Shown one piece after another: positions 44,182 through 55,273 of a stretch of 64,000 bases of DNA. Both the position numbers and the translations under genes were made by a program. Position 1 is the first letter of the stretch, and the number at the start of each line of letters is the position of its first letter. The notes beneath the pieces were generated by a model that saw nothing but the letters and a program-made list of their open reading frames with translations, was not told the origin of the DNA and did not search any database. Source of the stretch: Lepas anatifera (taxonomy: Eukaryota; Arthropoda; Thecostraca; Lepadidae); assembly GCA_034440635.1 (NCBI GenBank), contig JAOTON010000895.1, forward strand, positions 248,001-312,000, given 5' to 3'.

Positions 44182-45156
44182 GGCTCGAGTCTTGCCCCAA
44201 ACTTTCCAATTAAAAATGTTCCACTTCCACGATGCTAGCCATTCTGCTTCCAAACTACTTCAAATCCACATTGATCCATATCCATATACTTTGCCACAAG
44301 CAATCCCAGGAATAAAAGCAAATCCATATTGTTTGGATTTGCCAAGCAGCACCTCTATTAGGAGACAATATTGACATTTTTCTTGATGCTTGCCTTATAA
44401 TCCAAATGAGGCCACTTTTTGCAAACCCTCACTGTATCCGGATAAATCGAGGAATTCTGGTGCGGAGAGTGGATGCACATGAAACCACGTGAATAACGTC
44501 AATTTTTACGGTTATTTTTTCATCAGAGACTTAATGTAACCTAATCCGCCACTGCTGGGGGTAAATTTCAACCGCCCCCTCGAATTTTTTGCGAATAACT
44601 TCGAATTAACTTAAATGAAAGATGTGCCGCTCTGCATAGCCTTTAGGTAAGTGAATTGACAACTATTGGTCGAAAGTTGATAATGAAAATTGCTCAGGCT
44701 AACGTGTTATGATGTAGTTTCTAGGCCTATGTAAGGGAATTTCGCTCTTCTAAAACACGTTAGAACAAATAAGAGTGTAGCACGGCCCCTAGAGAAGAGC
44801 TAGTTCAAGTTTCCATAAATAATTCGAAAGCCCTATGAAATAAAAAAAATATGTACCTTTACCAATCATTTTGAGCCAAATCACATCTCAAACGGAACAT
44901 TCCCTATTCTGTTTCAGGCGTAGGTGGCCCCAGACTTTTGCTTAGGCAAGAAGGCATCTTTTATAAAGAAGATTCGGTTTCGGCTCCGAAAAAATTAGTT
45001 TGCTGGGGCTCCGGTTCGGCCTTCGAACCACTGGTTTGAGCCGTTGGGAAGCGTCCCAAATCATGCAGAAGTGAAGAGTTATTATGCCGGTTGGTTTGGG
45101 GCTTCCCCGTCTCTCTATAGCTGCAGGTCTTGAGTGTTATTGTCTTGATCGCACTC
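44182..45156. other. No recognised feature
   Basis: AT-rich sequence without convincing open frames or repeats. The minus frame 44961-45212 is unassigned. Confidence 0.45.
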
Positions 45157-46693
45157 TTAACCCTATTTCCAACAGGGGAGGCAGATTCTGCCCACCCCTC
45201 AGGTTTTTCCATAGTATCTCCAAAAACAGTTTGAGATAGGCTCTTGAAATTTTGTCACTTTTCCTAGAATTAGATAACGCGTGTTCTCTGAAAATTTAAG
45301 AAATAGATGTGTGCCAGAGACGGAGCTATGGCTCGCTAATTTGGGGGGTTTTGTGCAGAAGCCGAGCATTATCGCCTGGGCTGCATTTGTCCTACAATAA
45401 ACCTGTCTGTTGCGAATTGGCGGCAGTTGTAATGTTTTAATGCTATGAATGAGATTTAGGATGACAGTTGATGTATATTTTGATATAATTTTGGCCATAG
45501 GCGGTTGCGGAAGCTAAAAATGGGGGGTTTACATTGTTATCCATCCGAGCTCTTCCAAAGTAAATAGATTGCGTACAGAATGTTCGATAAAGGTAAAAAT
45601 AATCATGCATTGATCCCACATATGTATTATATGATGATAACAAGTCATAGGCGTCCTCAGATACCGTAATTAGGGCGTTTCATACGCACTCCAGCTCTTT
45701 TAGTGTTGTGTGTGCATTGAATGGGACAAAACATTGTAACTTTGCATTTAGTTCTAAAACAAAATGAGATTTGGGATATCAGTGGATGTGTATTTCGAAA
45801 TATTTTGGTCATAGGCGGTTCCAGGAGCTCAAAATGGGGGTCTACAATGTTATCCATTCGAACTCTTCCAAAGTGAATAAACAGCCTACAGAATGGACGA
45901 AAGGGGTAAAAATAAGGATGTATTGATCCCATCCCTGTATCATATGATAATAGGATATCATAGGCGTGCTCAGGTACCGTAATTAGCGGTTTCATTAACT
46001 TCCAAGCGTATTTTAGTGTTGTGTCTGCATTGAATGGGTCTATTATATGCATCTATATATGCATCGTAGATATGCATTTAGTCCTAACACCAAATGGACA
46101 CAATCATCCATAGGCGGATCCAGGAGTGTTCCCTAGGTCGGTCAGGGGTGGATAAAGGCGAGGTAATTTGAAAAGTAACCATACTTGAAAGGCGGGGTAG
46201 TTTGTGTCTTACCCCTCTATTTTGCCTCCTGAATCCGCTGACATATTTTTGACATTTGAGCACTTTTCTTGACATCAGATATATCACACTGTACCTGGCG
46301 TGTGCATTTCTGCAAAAAAGAAGACATGAAAAAATCATATAATCCCCCCATTTCTGACCCTAGATCCGCCCTTGAATTTTGAATTTCGCCTAAACGAGAG
46401 ATAAGACCATTTCCAAGCAATTTCCTGTCAATCCATACTAGTTTCGTGAAGATCAAGCCTAAGAGCCAAGAGTTACGGATAATCTAAAAAGGGCATATAT
46501 TTGTATATTTTGAACCCCTAACCTCAATTTTCATAACTTTGAAATTTTCTTTTTCAAACTGGAGCTAAGCGCAAGAAAAATCGGTTGCAGTGTGAAGTTT
46601 TTAATCGACCGGGTAGATTTTAAGATCTTGGCAGAATCTGCTCCCCCTTGTTGGAAATAGGGGTAGCTGGGAGCCCTTTGGAAATAGGGTTAA
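45157..46693. mobile_element. TTAA-bounded piggyBac-like non-autonomous element (1537 bp)
   Basis: Both ends carry TTAACCCTATTTCCAA. Inside each end is a matching GCAGATTCTGCC palindrome next to a G/C run. At the right end the TTGGAAATAGGG terminus occurs twice, about 27 bases apart (about 46652 and 46679), as if the end were duplicated. The interior contains a 315-bp tandem duplication (45451-46040) and remnants resembling hAT-type ends near 46110 and 46365. The minus frame 45657-46052 overlaps the duplication and is unassigned. No transposase is recognisable. Confidence 0.85.
45451..46040. repeat. Two-copy tandem duplication, period 315 bp
   Basis: Unit 1 starts at 45451 and unit 2 at 45766. 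Shared blocks in order include GAGATTTxGGAT, CATAGGCGGTT, TGTTATCCAT, CTCTTCCAAAGT, TATTGATCCCA-type, ATAGGCGTxCTCAG and TGCATTGAATGGG. Substitutions and small indels are spread throughout, so the duplication is not recent. Confidence 0.85.
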
Positions 46694-46909
46694 GTAACGC
46701 ATTGCATTTAAAGATACCCTCACAATACGAATTTACAGTCAATAATCAAAATCATTGGTAAATGACAGTAACATTTGAGAACACTGATGAGGGTGGCTTA
46801 AAAATAAATTTTCCAATCATTAATACCCCATCTGTTACCGACATTGACCGGCCCACTAATTACGTTGATAAGCTTCGGAGTGCTGAGGCGAGGAACATGA
46901 TTTTAGGTT

Positions 46910-47049
46910 GACAAGGTGTTTACTGGCCTGTATCCTCGAATCCTGGATGTGAAATAGATATAATAAATTGCCATCTATTACTCTGATATACTGTCAGTGT
47001 ATTATATCTATTTCACATCCAGGATTCGAGGAGACGCAAACACCTTGTC
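46910..47049. repeat. Long palindrome (fold-back element), 12+33-bp arms
   Basis: A perfect 33-bp arm (46933-46965) is repeated in inverted form at 47000-47032 around a 34-base centre. Outside it, GACAAGGTGTTT (46910-46921) pairs perfectly with 47038-47049, with unequal 11- and 5-base spacers. The outer part recurs at 11981, so this is a dispersed element and not a one-off palindrome. Confidence 0.93.
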
Positions 47050-47092
47050 GGCCCACTGATTAAACTTGGCAAAGGCTAGAAAATTGATGAAG

Positions 47093-48812
47093 TAGGGGAA
47101 AGTGGAAAGTCATGGACACCGTGGGTAAGATGGACACCCCCTGTTTGGGACGAACTGACAGCGCCACGACCGGCAAAAGCGTGTAATACGCTTCCTTTTA
47201 GCGCGCGTCGGTCGCAGAGCAACGTTTGGTCCGGGGAGCTCTCTAGGTTTTATACAATTTTCAAAAAAGTAAAAACTTCAACTCGTGTGTTATTTTCACA
47301 ATCGAATTCGTAAGGTCATTGGATGGATGTTTCTATAGATACTTTGTTGGTATTACGTAACATGGCTCTTCAAGATGTTACATTTTGTTCACCACAGGCG
47401 CTGACTGTGTAATCACAATGGCGTCCGTTTCATGTCCAAGTTTGTTTAGGAAGAGCAAACTGGGGTAAGACGGACACCACGTGTGGGGCAAGATGGACAT
47501 GGTGTGCATATTACCCCGCACAACAGCATATTTAGTTTTGCATAATATAAACTTAAATAAATACATTTACCAAGGGTTTTCGGGTCCAGCGATACACCTG
47601 AGCGGAGGCGGATTTGGCTGATGGTTTGAGGGGGGGGTGGAGACATAGGGTCCGAAATGCTGGAGAACATATAATTAAATTTGGGGGTCATCCAGGGCCA
47701 GGTGTAACCCTCGACCCGGAGCGCCCCCTGAAATGGTCACGGTGCTCCCCCTGGGAGATTGATAGGCCCCCGAAAGTGTCGCTTCCAACCCCTCCCCTCA
47801 GGAGCGGGGGAGAGGCGCTCTTAGCCCTGCGAGAGGATTTAGCGCCCACCTGATAGGTTTTGCGTTCCAAAAGTGGCAGACCCTGGCAGGCGCGCACCCA
47901 GGATTTTTATTTGGGGGGGGTGGCTGACAAGAGAGGGCAGCAGGCTGGTGGAGAGGGCGGCATTTTGCCTCAGGGGGTGCACTTGTTCACCCAAAGGGCG
48001 ACCAATTTTTGCATCCTGGGGGGGGGTGAAAGCGGTGAATTGTTTGTTGTACAGACCTATAGTAAATTGTTTTAGGAGGCGGCGTATTTGGTGCAGGGGC
48101 AGCAAAGTCAGTGTAGAGGGGCGGCATGTTGGGTGCATGGGCGGCAGTCAGCGTAGCACTGCCTCTAAAAAGTCAGGTGAAGGCTCATCCTTCCCCTCGA
48201 TGGGCGCCTTCGGCGACCCACATGGATGGGGCCGGCACTTGGGAGCCAAAGCGTTATGGGCGGCCGGGCCCGCATCTCCCCCCTGGGTGCGCGCCCGCCC
48301 CTGGCCCGGATGGCGCCCCCCGACAGGGTGCCCCGCCCTCCTGATCGGCGATCCTGGATCAACCTATGCACAGTTCCACGACAGCCCTTGATACTTTAAT
48401 CCTCCTTCATAAAAAAAAAAATCAGAAAAGGCATGCATGAACCCCTTTGACCCTTTTAAGGAAAAAGGTAAGAAAATGCCCTCTTTTCCCGCGGCGGGCG
48501 ACAGTCGCCTAGTGGATGAATGCAGATGGAAATGTTCAAGGCCTGGTTCGATCACTTTCTTCATCTTGTCCATCTTTCCCCATGGGGTGACCATGTTACC
48601 CCACTAGGTGGGGCGAAATTGACTTTTGCTACTTTTGTCTAAATTTTGCGCAAATTTTGATATGATAATGAGAGACACATAGCTGCTTGCACAGTGGTAG
48701 ATAAATGTCTGAGGTATCTCTACAGCAAAAATAGGAACGAAACAAGCTGATTAAGTCATCGAAAACTCACATCATCGTTACGGTGTCCGTAACGATCCCC
48801 CACTTTCCCCTA
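47093..48812. mobile_element. TA-bounded element with GGGGAAAGTGG ends (mariner/pogo-like candidate)
   Basis: TAGGGGAAAGTGG at 47093 is repeated in inverted form as CCACTTTCCCCTA at 48800-48812, and GGACACCG follows inside each end (about 47116 and reverse at 48779). TA at both edges fits the TA target of Tc1/mariner/pogo elements. GGTAAGATGGACA-type words recur at 47125-47510. The interior includes several hAT-like ends and GC-rich segments (47585-48370), apparently nested insertions. No transposase is recognised. Boundaries are moderately supported. Confidence 0.6.
47585..48370. repeat. Cluster of hAT-like miniature-element ends
   Basis: Words of the type CAGGCGCGCACCCAGGATTT (about 47887), ATCCAGGGCCAGG (about 47690) and GCGATCCTGGATCAACCTA (about 48347) resemble hAT-type termini around G/C-rich bodies. 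Complete pairs with target duplications could not be resolved. Open frames in this GC-rich stretch (47873-48391 plus) are considered non-coding. Confidence 0.5.
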
Positions 48813-49999
48813 ACTTGCTGTCCAAATGGCGCTCTGAAAATTACCACTTGAAAGAAGGGGCTGAAACTAATTATTTCGGCACATATTATTAATTCAAATG
48901 AAATCATTCATCTGATGAGCTTGGACTTCAGCCATCTCCTACCAACAGTTCAGGAATCAGCGCTATTAACGTTGTCAGCAAATCATCGGGATAACGTTGA
49001 AATCAGCAAGCATTCCAGAGAACTCGCCAACCCTATCTAACTAACAAACCCTACCTTATGATAACACTGTGTCGCAGACCTGAAGAACCCCAGTGATGCT
49101 CCACTGGTCCGGCCACGGAATAAGGCATGCTGCACTGAAATACAACGCTATGAAAATCAAAAGTGCAAAGGGAGAGCCTCCATCTTCCGGGAAGCAATCC
49201 CGTGACTTTCCAGCTAGAAGGTATGACTTTTCCAGCTTCTGCGTAGTGCCGCTTCAACTTCTGCAACGACCATGCCTTGGAATTGCCCAGAGGGATCATC
49301 ATGCATATGTGTCGGTGGAAAATGAGCTTTCTCTGAGTCTAAGACCAGAATTCACGGTATTGGTATTCAGTTCCAGGGAGAAAAGGACATGCGTTGAGAG
49401 GTGCGTTGTGAATTATGCATAAAACGACGTGGTTAGAGGAAGGATTTCAACGTTACAGCTTGAGAAATCATAGACAGAAGAATCAGGTGGCACCAGGGCA
49501 CCGTGACCCCCCTCAAATTATGTATTTCAACACTAGCCCTCTAGCGTTGAATGGAAAGAAATATGTTGAAAAGTCCATGGTGCCTCTTCTTCAAATCCGG
49601 GCCCTCCTCAGCATCTGTGAGAGATGTAACAGGGCGAGGAAGCCGAAAATTTGTATCTGAAAATGATATGCATACTGCCATTCCGCTTTTATCACTAATA
49701 TAATATCCCACTATTTTTAGCTAGTCTATGATTCCATTGAACCTTTTTTCGTTTGCTAGGTACAAACTTTGTTCAGGTCCTATTATTTGGGCAATCCCCC
49801 TCTGCTCTTATGGATCAGTGAGATTTTACTGGTATACTCTTGATGCAAAATTATTCCCATGAACCACAGAGGTATCAACGAAATAAAAAAAACAATGTTT
49901 GAAGTCAGTGAAATTGTTCAGACAAGACTTAGACGTCAGCTGGCATTTCTCAAATCAGCAATGTTTGCCTTGCCTTGCTGGCCTCACTAGGCTGTTTGG
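48813..49999. other. No recognised feature
   Basis: Open frames 49051-49302 (minus) and 49093-49422 (plus) overlap and carry no recognisable domain. Confidence 0.45.
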
Positions 50000-50070
50000 A
50001 TGATGAAGTGATTAACTGGTTAGCGTGTCTTCTTCCACAAGGCTGATGCAGGTTCAGAGCTCGACGCACT
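50000..50070 (+). other. tRNA-derived SINE head or tRNA pseudogene
   Basis: AAGTGATTAACTGGTTAGCG (about 50006) is an A-box/D-arm-like segment and GGTTCAGAGCT (50051-50061) is a B-box-like segment at a normal tRNA spacing. Acceptor and anticodon stems do not pair convincingly, so a functional tRNA is unlikely. Confidence 0.45.
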
Positions 50071-50624
50071 CCCTGAGCATGGAGTAATCGGATCTCCCGG
50101 AATCTCTTCCAACAGGGAAAGAGTTGGCGAACACTATGCTACCCAGGCAGCTGGTGTGTAGATGACCCCTCAACTTATTGGTATCACTAAGCCATCGCAC
50201 TTATTGGCGCAAAACAGTTTTATGCTTCTTTTTGTATTTGGCAATTCAAAGTCGGGTGAAAACTGATAAGATTTAAGAATAAGGGTGTAATCTCAGATGT
50301 ATGTACGTGGACCCCGATGATAGCAATTTAAATACTTTATCTTGTTAGAGTGACCTTCTTAAGAATAGCAAGTCTGAGAAACCGAATCCAAATCAAAACC
50401 AATCAAAATTATATGGCAGTACAGTTCATGATTGGGTTAATTGAATCGACGTTTTGAAGTAAATGAAAGAGAACATAACGTTTTATGAGGCCCCGAAAAG
50501 TGACGATGATATTGGTCAAGTACCCAGTGTACCAGCACACCCAGTCCCGTGGATGATATTCATTCGTGGATGAAACTTTAAGGAATCGAATATTTTAAGC
50601 GATTTCATAATGACGAGAATATGT

Positions 50625-51080
50625 GCGGGCTTCAGATTCCCTAGCTTGGTGTTGCAAAGGAATATGGTTCTGACATAACTTTGACGTAGTTCTAACGTAA
50701 ATCTGTGCAGGCCCCAGATTACCTAGCGTGGCGTTGCAGGGAATATGGTTCTGAGGTAACTCTGGCGTATTTCTAACGTACATCTGTGCGGGCTTCAGAT
50801 TCCCTAGCTTGGCGTTGCAGGGAATATGGTTCTGACATAACTTTGACGTAGTTCTAACGTAAATCTGTGCAGCCCCCAGATTACCTAGCGTGGCGTTGCA
50901 GGGAATATGGTTCTGAGGTAACTCTGGCGTATTTCTAACGTACATCTGTGCGGGCTTCAGATTCCCTAGCTTGGTGTTGCAGGGAATATGGTTCTGACAC
51001 AACTTTGAGGTAGTTCTAACGTAAACCTTTGCTGGTGTTAGATTCCTGAGCTTGGCGTTGCAGGGAATATGGTTATGACG
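50625..51080. repeat. 81-bp tandem array with alternating A/B monomers
   Basis: Units begin at 50625, 50707, 50788, 50869, 50950 and 51031 (last partial). Odd units start GCGGGCTTCAGATTCCCTAG and even units GCAGGCCCCAGATTACCTAG or a close variant. The two types also differ downstream (CATAACTTTGACGTAG against GGTAACTCTGGCGTAT). This makes a 162-bp higher-order repeat. Because 81 is divisible by three, the minus strand stays open from 51083 to 50595 (162 codons) with repeats of N-H-I-P-C-N-A and N-L-x-P-A-Q-x-Y-V-R. No signal peptide or known domain is visible. Confidence 0.92.
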
Positions 51081-52270
51081 CAACCAGACAAATGATCAGC
51101 GCGCAATTATTTCGAGTCGACTTTGCGTTTTTATTTACTTCGATTGTTGACTTTCACGTTTTGCCTCCCGTGGCACCTCATATTATTTTGGAGCCCAATG
51201 TACCTTCGTCAGACAATTTTATAGGATTAGAGCTTTGCTCATTTAGCGATGTTGCATACCGGATACGGCCATTTAAGGGTGCCTTGAAATGATTTTGAAG
51301 CGCTACTACCTTTGTGATGTCAGAAATAATGCAATTAATTTAATTGAAAAAAACTGTTTAGAACGTAATATGGCAGTGACATTCATACCGTAAAGTTCAA
51401 CAATAACGACCAATTTAGCTTTTTATCTTTGATCGTGACTATATGAACACCAAGGATTGTAAAAGCTCATTTTTCGAACGAGAACGAATGATCCTTCGTT
51501 CAAAAGTGCTAGCCTGCATTTGTTTAGCCCTAATAGTATTTTTTATAGTGTTGGTGAACGAAAAATTAGGCAAGAAAAATGCAAGATGCAGGAATGCAAG
51601 AAAAAAATCGGGTAATTACGCCAAGGCAAACCAAACTTAAATGACTAAACCTGAGTCTGTTTATTAATAGGCTGATCATGTCAGATAACTAACAGAGAAA
51701 TGGTATTTCATTGTTTGTCTTTATTTTTTCGATGAAATAAGAAGAGTGTTGTAAAAATCTTGCAACATGAAATATATCTCAAAGATGCTGTCGTGTGAGT
51801 TTTAACTCTACCAGAATAGTGATCGTATTTCTTGACCTTAAAAACATATCGAAATATCAAAACTTAACAAAAAAGTATTCTGGCATCGAGCTTCCTACTT
51901 TTTCTGTGCCCAGAAAGAGAAAAATGAGATGGCGACGTCGGGTTAATGGGTCCATTGCCTGCCGCATTAGGTCCAAGCTTCGCATCCGAGAGGCCCAGCC
52001 CAGCGATTTACGCCGACAGGGAGGATACCCGCAGCACCAATTCGCCGGAGTAGCTCAAGCAGCCCACACCATCATCTTCTTCACTGCATTAGCGGCGAAT
52101 ATACGAGACGACAGGATCGCGGCAGTGGTGGGGGGTGGTACATCAGCGTCGGAGACGAGTCAGAACTCAACTCCGGCCTACCGCCAGCGACTGATGGCTC
52201 GTAGTCTGTAGCTGACAGCTAACTGCTGTGCGTGCTGAAATTTCAGGGGGAGAGTGTGAATGAAACTTGA
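51081..52270. other. No recognised gene
   Basis: Unassigned frames at 51443-51640 and 51795-52211 (plus). The first contains a hydrophobic stretch rich in I, V, L and F but is short and has no supporting context. Confidence 0.4.
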
Positions 52271-53251
52271 TTAACCCGCGCACCGGTGGGCCTCCGAGCC
52301 ACCTTCGCCCTGGTGGGGGGGGGTATTCAAACACCTCCCTTCTAACTCGACTCCTGTGCAGGATAGCAAACAAACGCGAATGCCGGTGGATAGCTCATAC
52401 AAATTCATAAAGAAACTATATTAGTCATTTTTGGCTCAGTCAATATTGAGGTCATGACAGGTCAAAGAAAGTGATATTTTGAATAGAGTTTTTTGGCTCC
52501 AGCGTCTGACAGAGTTGAGTTAGAATCATTTTAGGCACCAGCCGCTTCCTCCCGTCACAGCGAATCGAATAATTTATAATATTGCCATACTTGGTCAAAA
52601 TATAAAAATGGCCTGATCTCATGTCAGATCAAGGCCATTTTTTAACCTAGCATAGTCAATATGCATATTAATCGATTTGCAATAACAATCGAAACGCAAT
52701 GATATCAAAATAAAAGCTTTATCATTATTTCATGCAAAGTTATTGACCTAAGTCTGAAAACTGCTTAAGTAGCCCCAGATGACCTCTCAGAGGTCACAGG
52801 TAAAAATTGCAACATGAACCTGACAGAGGGCCCAGGATACTGCGATTTGGAGAAAATGAAGGTATTCTCAGCTTTATCTACACAAATACAGCCCAATATC
52901 TATTTTTTCCATGCATTTCCAATGGAGAGGTCATGGTCCACGCCTGACCTTATGTCATCGATATGAAAAATCCCGGAATATATGTTTTAGCACCCGGTGA
53001 ACCCATTATGTGGTATAAGTTTTAATCCGATAGATTCTCACATTTCTTACTTAAGCCACCTTAAACATTTTTGGAGGTGAGGTCTATTGAACTGCACTGG
53101 TGACCTGACCTGAAATGACACAACGTTAAGATTTTGAGGAAAGTTGCGGAATAGATTAAAGATAAGGTGTGCGAAGTACGCCGGCGCTTCGCGCCGCAGT
53201 TTTTTTGTGCCATCGGAAAAACCCGAGGGGTATTCAAGCCCCCTCCGGCGT
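52271..53251. mobile_element. TTAA-type TIR element, AGGTCA-rich (related to 43142-44181)
   Basis: The left end reads TTAACCCGCGCACCGGTGGG. The right end, reversed, reads TTATCCCTCACGCCGGAGGG. Both have a GGGTATTCAA(A/G)C palindrome-like subterminal motif. The right edge has TTAT instead of TTAA, so it is slightly decayed. About nine AGGTCA/TGACCT words lie inside. No coding capacity is seen. Confidence 0.7.
53011..53130 (+). repeat. 120-bp direct repeat, copy 1
   Basis: Starts TGGTATAAGTTTTAATCCGA and ends with a CCTGACCTGAAATGAC segment and TTAAG. Copy 2 at 53576-53695 has the same length with about five substitutions. Copy 1 lies within the 52271-53251 element. Confidence 0.9.
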
Positions 53252-53575
53252 GAGGGATAAGTGCAAAATGGGTCAATTGCCATGCCCAAGCTACTACATC
53301 AACCATTAGCTATGCGTACGGATGTTTCTCCTATTCCGTATTCATATGAGTGAAAATTGAGATACGAAATGATTTCACGCCATGACAAATGAGTCGGCGT
53401 GGGCGTGTTGTTAGTTTGCTACCCACGCTTACGTAATGGAACTGTACGAAAAGCAGGTTTCAAATACGCAACTCGCGGTTAAATCGCAGCTCCAGCCAAA
53501 CGAATGATGACACCAAACAACCTTTACCGTGGAAAGGTCAGAGACTTTAACATCTGCTGCTACAGATTAGCACAA

Positions 53576-53695
53576 TGGTATAAGTTTTAATCCGATAGGT
53601 TCTCACATTTCTTACTTATGCCACCTTAAACATTTTTGGAGGTGAGGTCTATTGAACTGCACTGGTAACCTGACCTGAAATGACTCAACCTTAAG
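53576..53695 (+). repeat. 120-bp direct repeat, copy 2
   Basis: Matches 53011-53130 without length change. It lies outside the recognisable element end at 53251 and has no terminal repeat of its own, so it is either part of a second truncated copy or a product of a duplication. The 445 bases between the copies show no gene. Confidence 0.9.
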
Positions 53696-55062
53696 CCTTC
53701 ACTTTTCTTCTTCTCGCTATTTTGGATCACCCCGCGCAGCCAATAGAAGCGTGACTAAAAGTCTGAGTAAAAATTGAATTCAAAACATAGTTTAGAGGAC
53801 ACTCTCGCCAGTCTTTTCCCTACATGATGTTGTTTGCTCAAATGACTGCAAGCAAGGCTCTTGACTACATATTTTCAAAATTTGCGCACCCTGTTCAGAG
53901 AGCTAAGTCTGTAGAGGTGTTTAAGCATGTATTTTATTTCAATATCGTACCCACTCTGCACAGTCCAAGCATCATCCTTCGCTTGGACCGAAAAGTCGCT
54001 CATTTCTATTCTTTGATTGAAAACCGTATAAACCCACCCATGATGAGCTCGTTCTCGGCCTTAGCGCCTCAGCGTCGAAAAGCTGGGGCGAAAACGGCGA
54101 CGACAATGAAGCTCGTTCCTTAGCTGTTAAGGAAACGTGTTGTTTGTGGCAGCTGGCCGAACAGTTTCGCGCTGTAGAAGCACTCTTGGAGCGCGCTGTA
54201 GGCTTGTTCAGACACAATAACATACTCTCTACTGACCGGAGCCGTCAAAGACCGAATTGGCATCGCCGATGAAAATACGCCCCAGCGTCTGCCTCGATGA
54301 AACTGAACGAGTCACAAACAGGTCGAGAAAAACCGGCCGACAATCAGGCAGGCATTTCTTACATAAAGCCAGAGACCTTCCCGACAGATCTCATCACCCG
54401 CAATGGAGGTAGGTCTAGCTCTGATGCAAAGTCAAGGGCAACTGCGAGACTCAAGATTCAAGACTCAAATGTATTCGATTGTGGTCCACGGCAGCAAGGG
54501 GAATTTTCACACAATCACGTCAGGAAGATAAAACAGTAATAGTGGACTAAAAGGAATACATGAATGAAAGATAAAAGACTCACACTCTGGCATACACAAA
54601 CATAATACGTAAAAGCATAACACGATGACTAGATATCTTAAGTTACATCAGGCGCCAGTGATAAAAGGGATTTCAAGGTGGCCTTAAAATGAGTGGAGTC
54701 TTTACCAGGAGCCAGGAGCGAGGTCCTATTAGACTCTCGGTGGCTTTGCCGATAAGAATAACGCCATCTTGGGCCCTTGATGTTAAATGACTTTTTTCAT
54801 ATAAAAGTAAACATGCATTCATAAAACAAACTGAGTTCGAAAAGGTAAGATTATCGTGAAGGAATTACGGGTGTGGCAGTTAGAAGAACTGAAATATACA
54901 TTTACAAAAATCGTACTGAAAGACTTTTCTAATAGTTTTGATCAAATTTTTCCAAGTTCGGTTTGGGACTCGGAACCTCATAAAGGTCAGCAAAGGACTT
55001 ATCACGGAGATCTCAACCCCACCACCTGAACGAGCAGCTCCCGCAATGAAACGTTGATTCAG
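53696..55062. other. No recognised gene
   Basis: Open frames 53824-54123, 53972-54223 (minus) and 54297-54539 have no recognisable domain, and their composition resembles the surroundings. Confidence 0.4.
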
Positions 55063-55273
55063 AACCTAGAATTTAACGTCCCACAAAGCACAGGGACGAC
55101 CACCCCACTCAGGTCACCCTCTCATCAGTCAGTTGCCAGCCGACCTACGTCGGGTGAATATTGAGCGCCGGAGCGTCTCAGAGGAATGAATCCTAAGCTT
55201 CCACCACTGCCACGGCATGTTCCTGAGCAGCAGACCGGAGTCCAACGCTCTACCAACTGAGCTACCGGGGCGG
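55063..55273 (-). mobile_element. tRNA-derived SINE
   Basis: On the minus strand it begins CCGCCCCGGTAGCTCAGTTG (tRNA 5' part and A box), continues with GTAGAGCGTTGGACTCCGG, and ends with a GTCCCTGTGCTTTGTGGGAC hairpin followed by GTTAAATTCTAGG. A tRNA-like head with a non-tRNA body and a short conserved 3' hairpin is typical of animal SINEs. A proper T-arm is missing, so it is not a tRNA gene. The open frame 55129-55377 that crosses it is a by-product. Confidence 0.7.

Noticed and set aside
47873..48391. 172-codon forward frame as a gene
   Set aside because: It lies in G/C-rich miniature-element sequence with overlapping frames on both strands and no domain.
50595..51083. CRISPR array
   Set aside because: The 81-bp units are contiguous variants of each other without unique spacers, and the window is eukaryotic.
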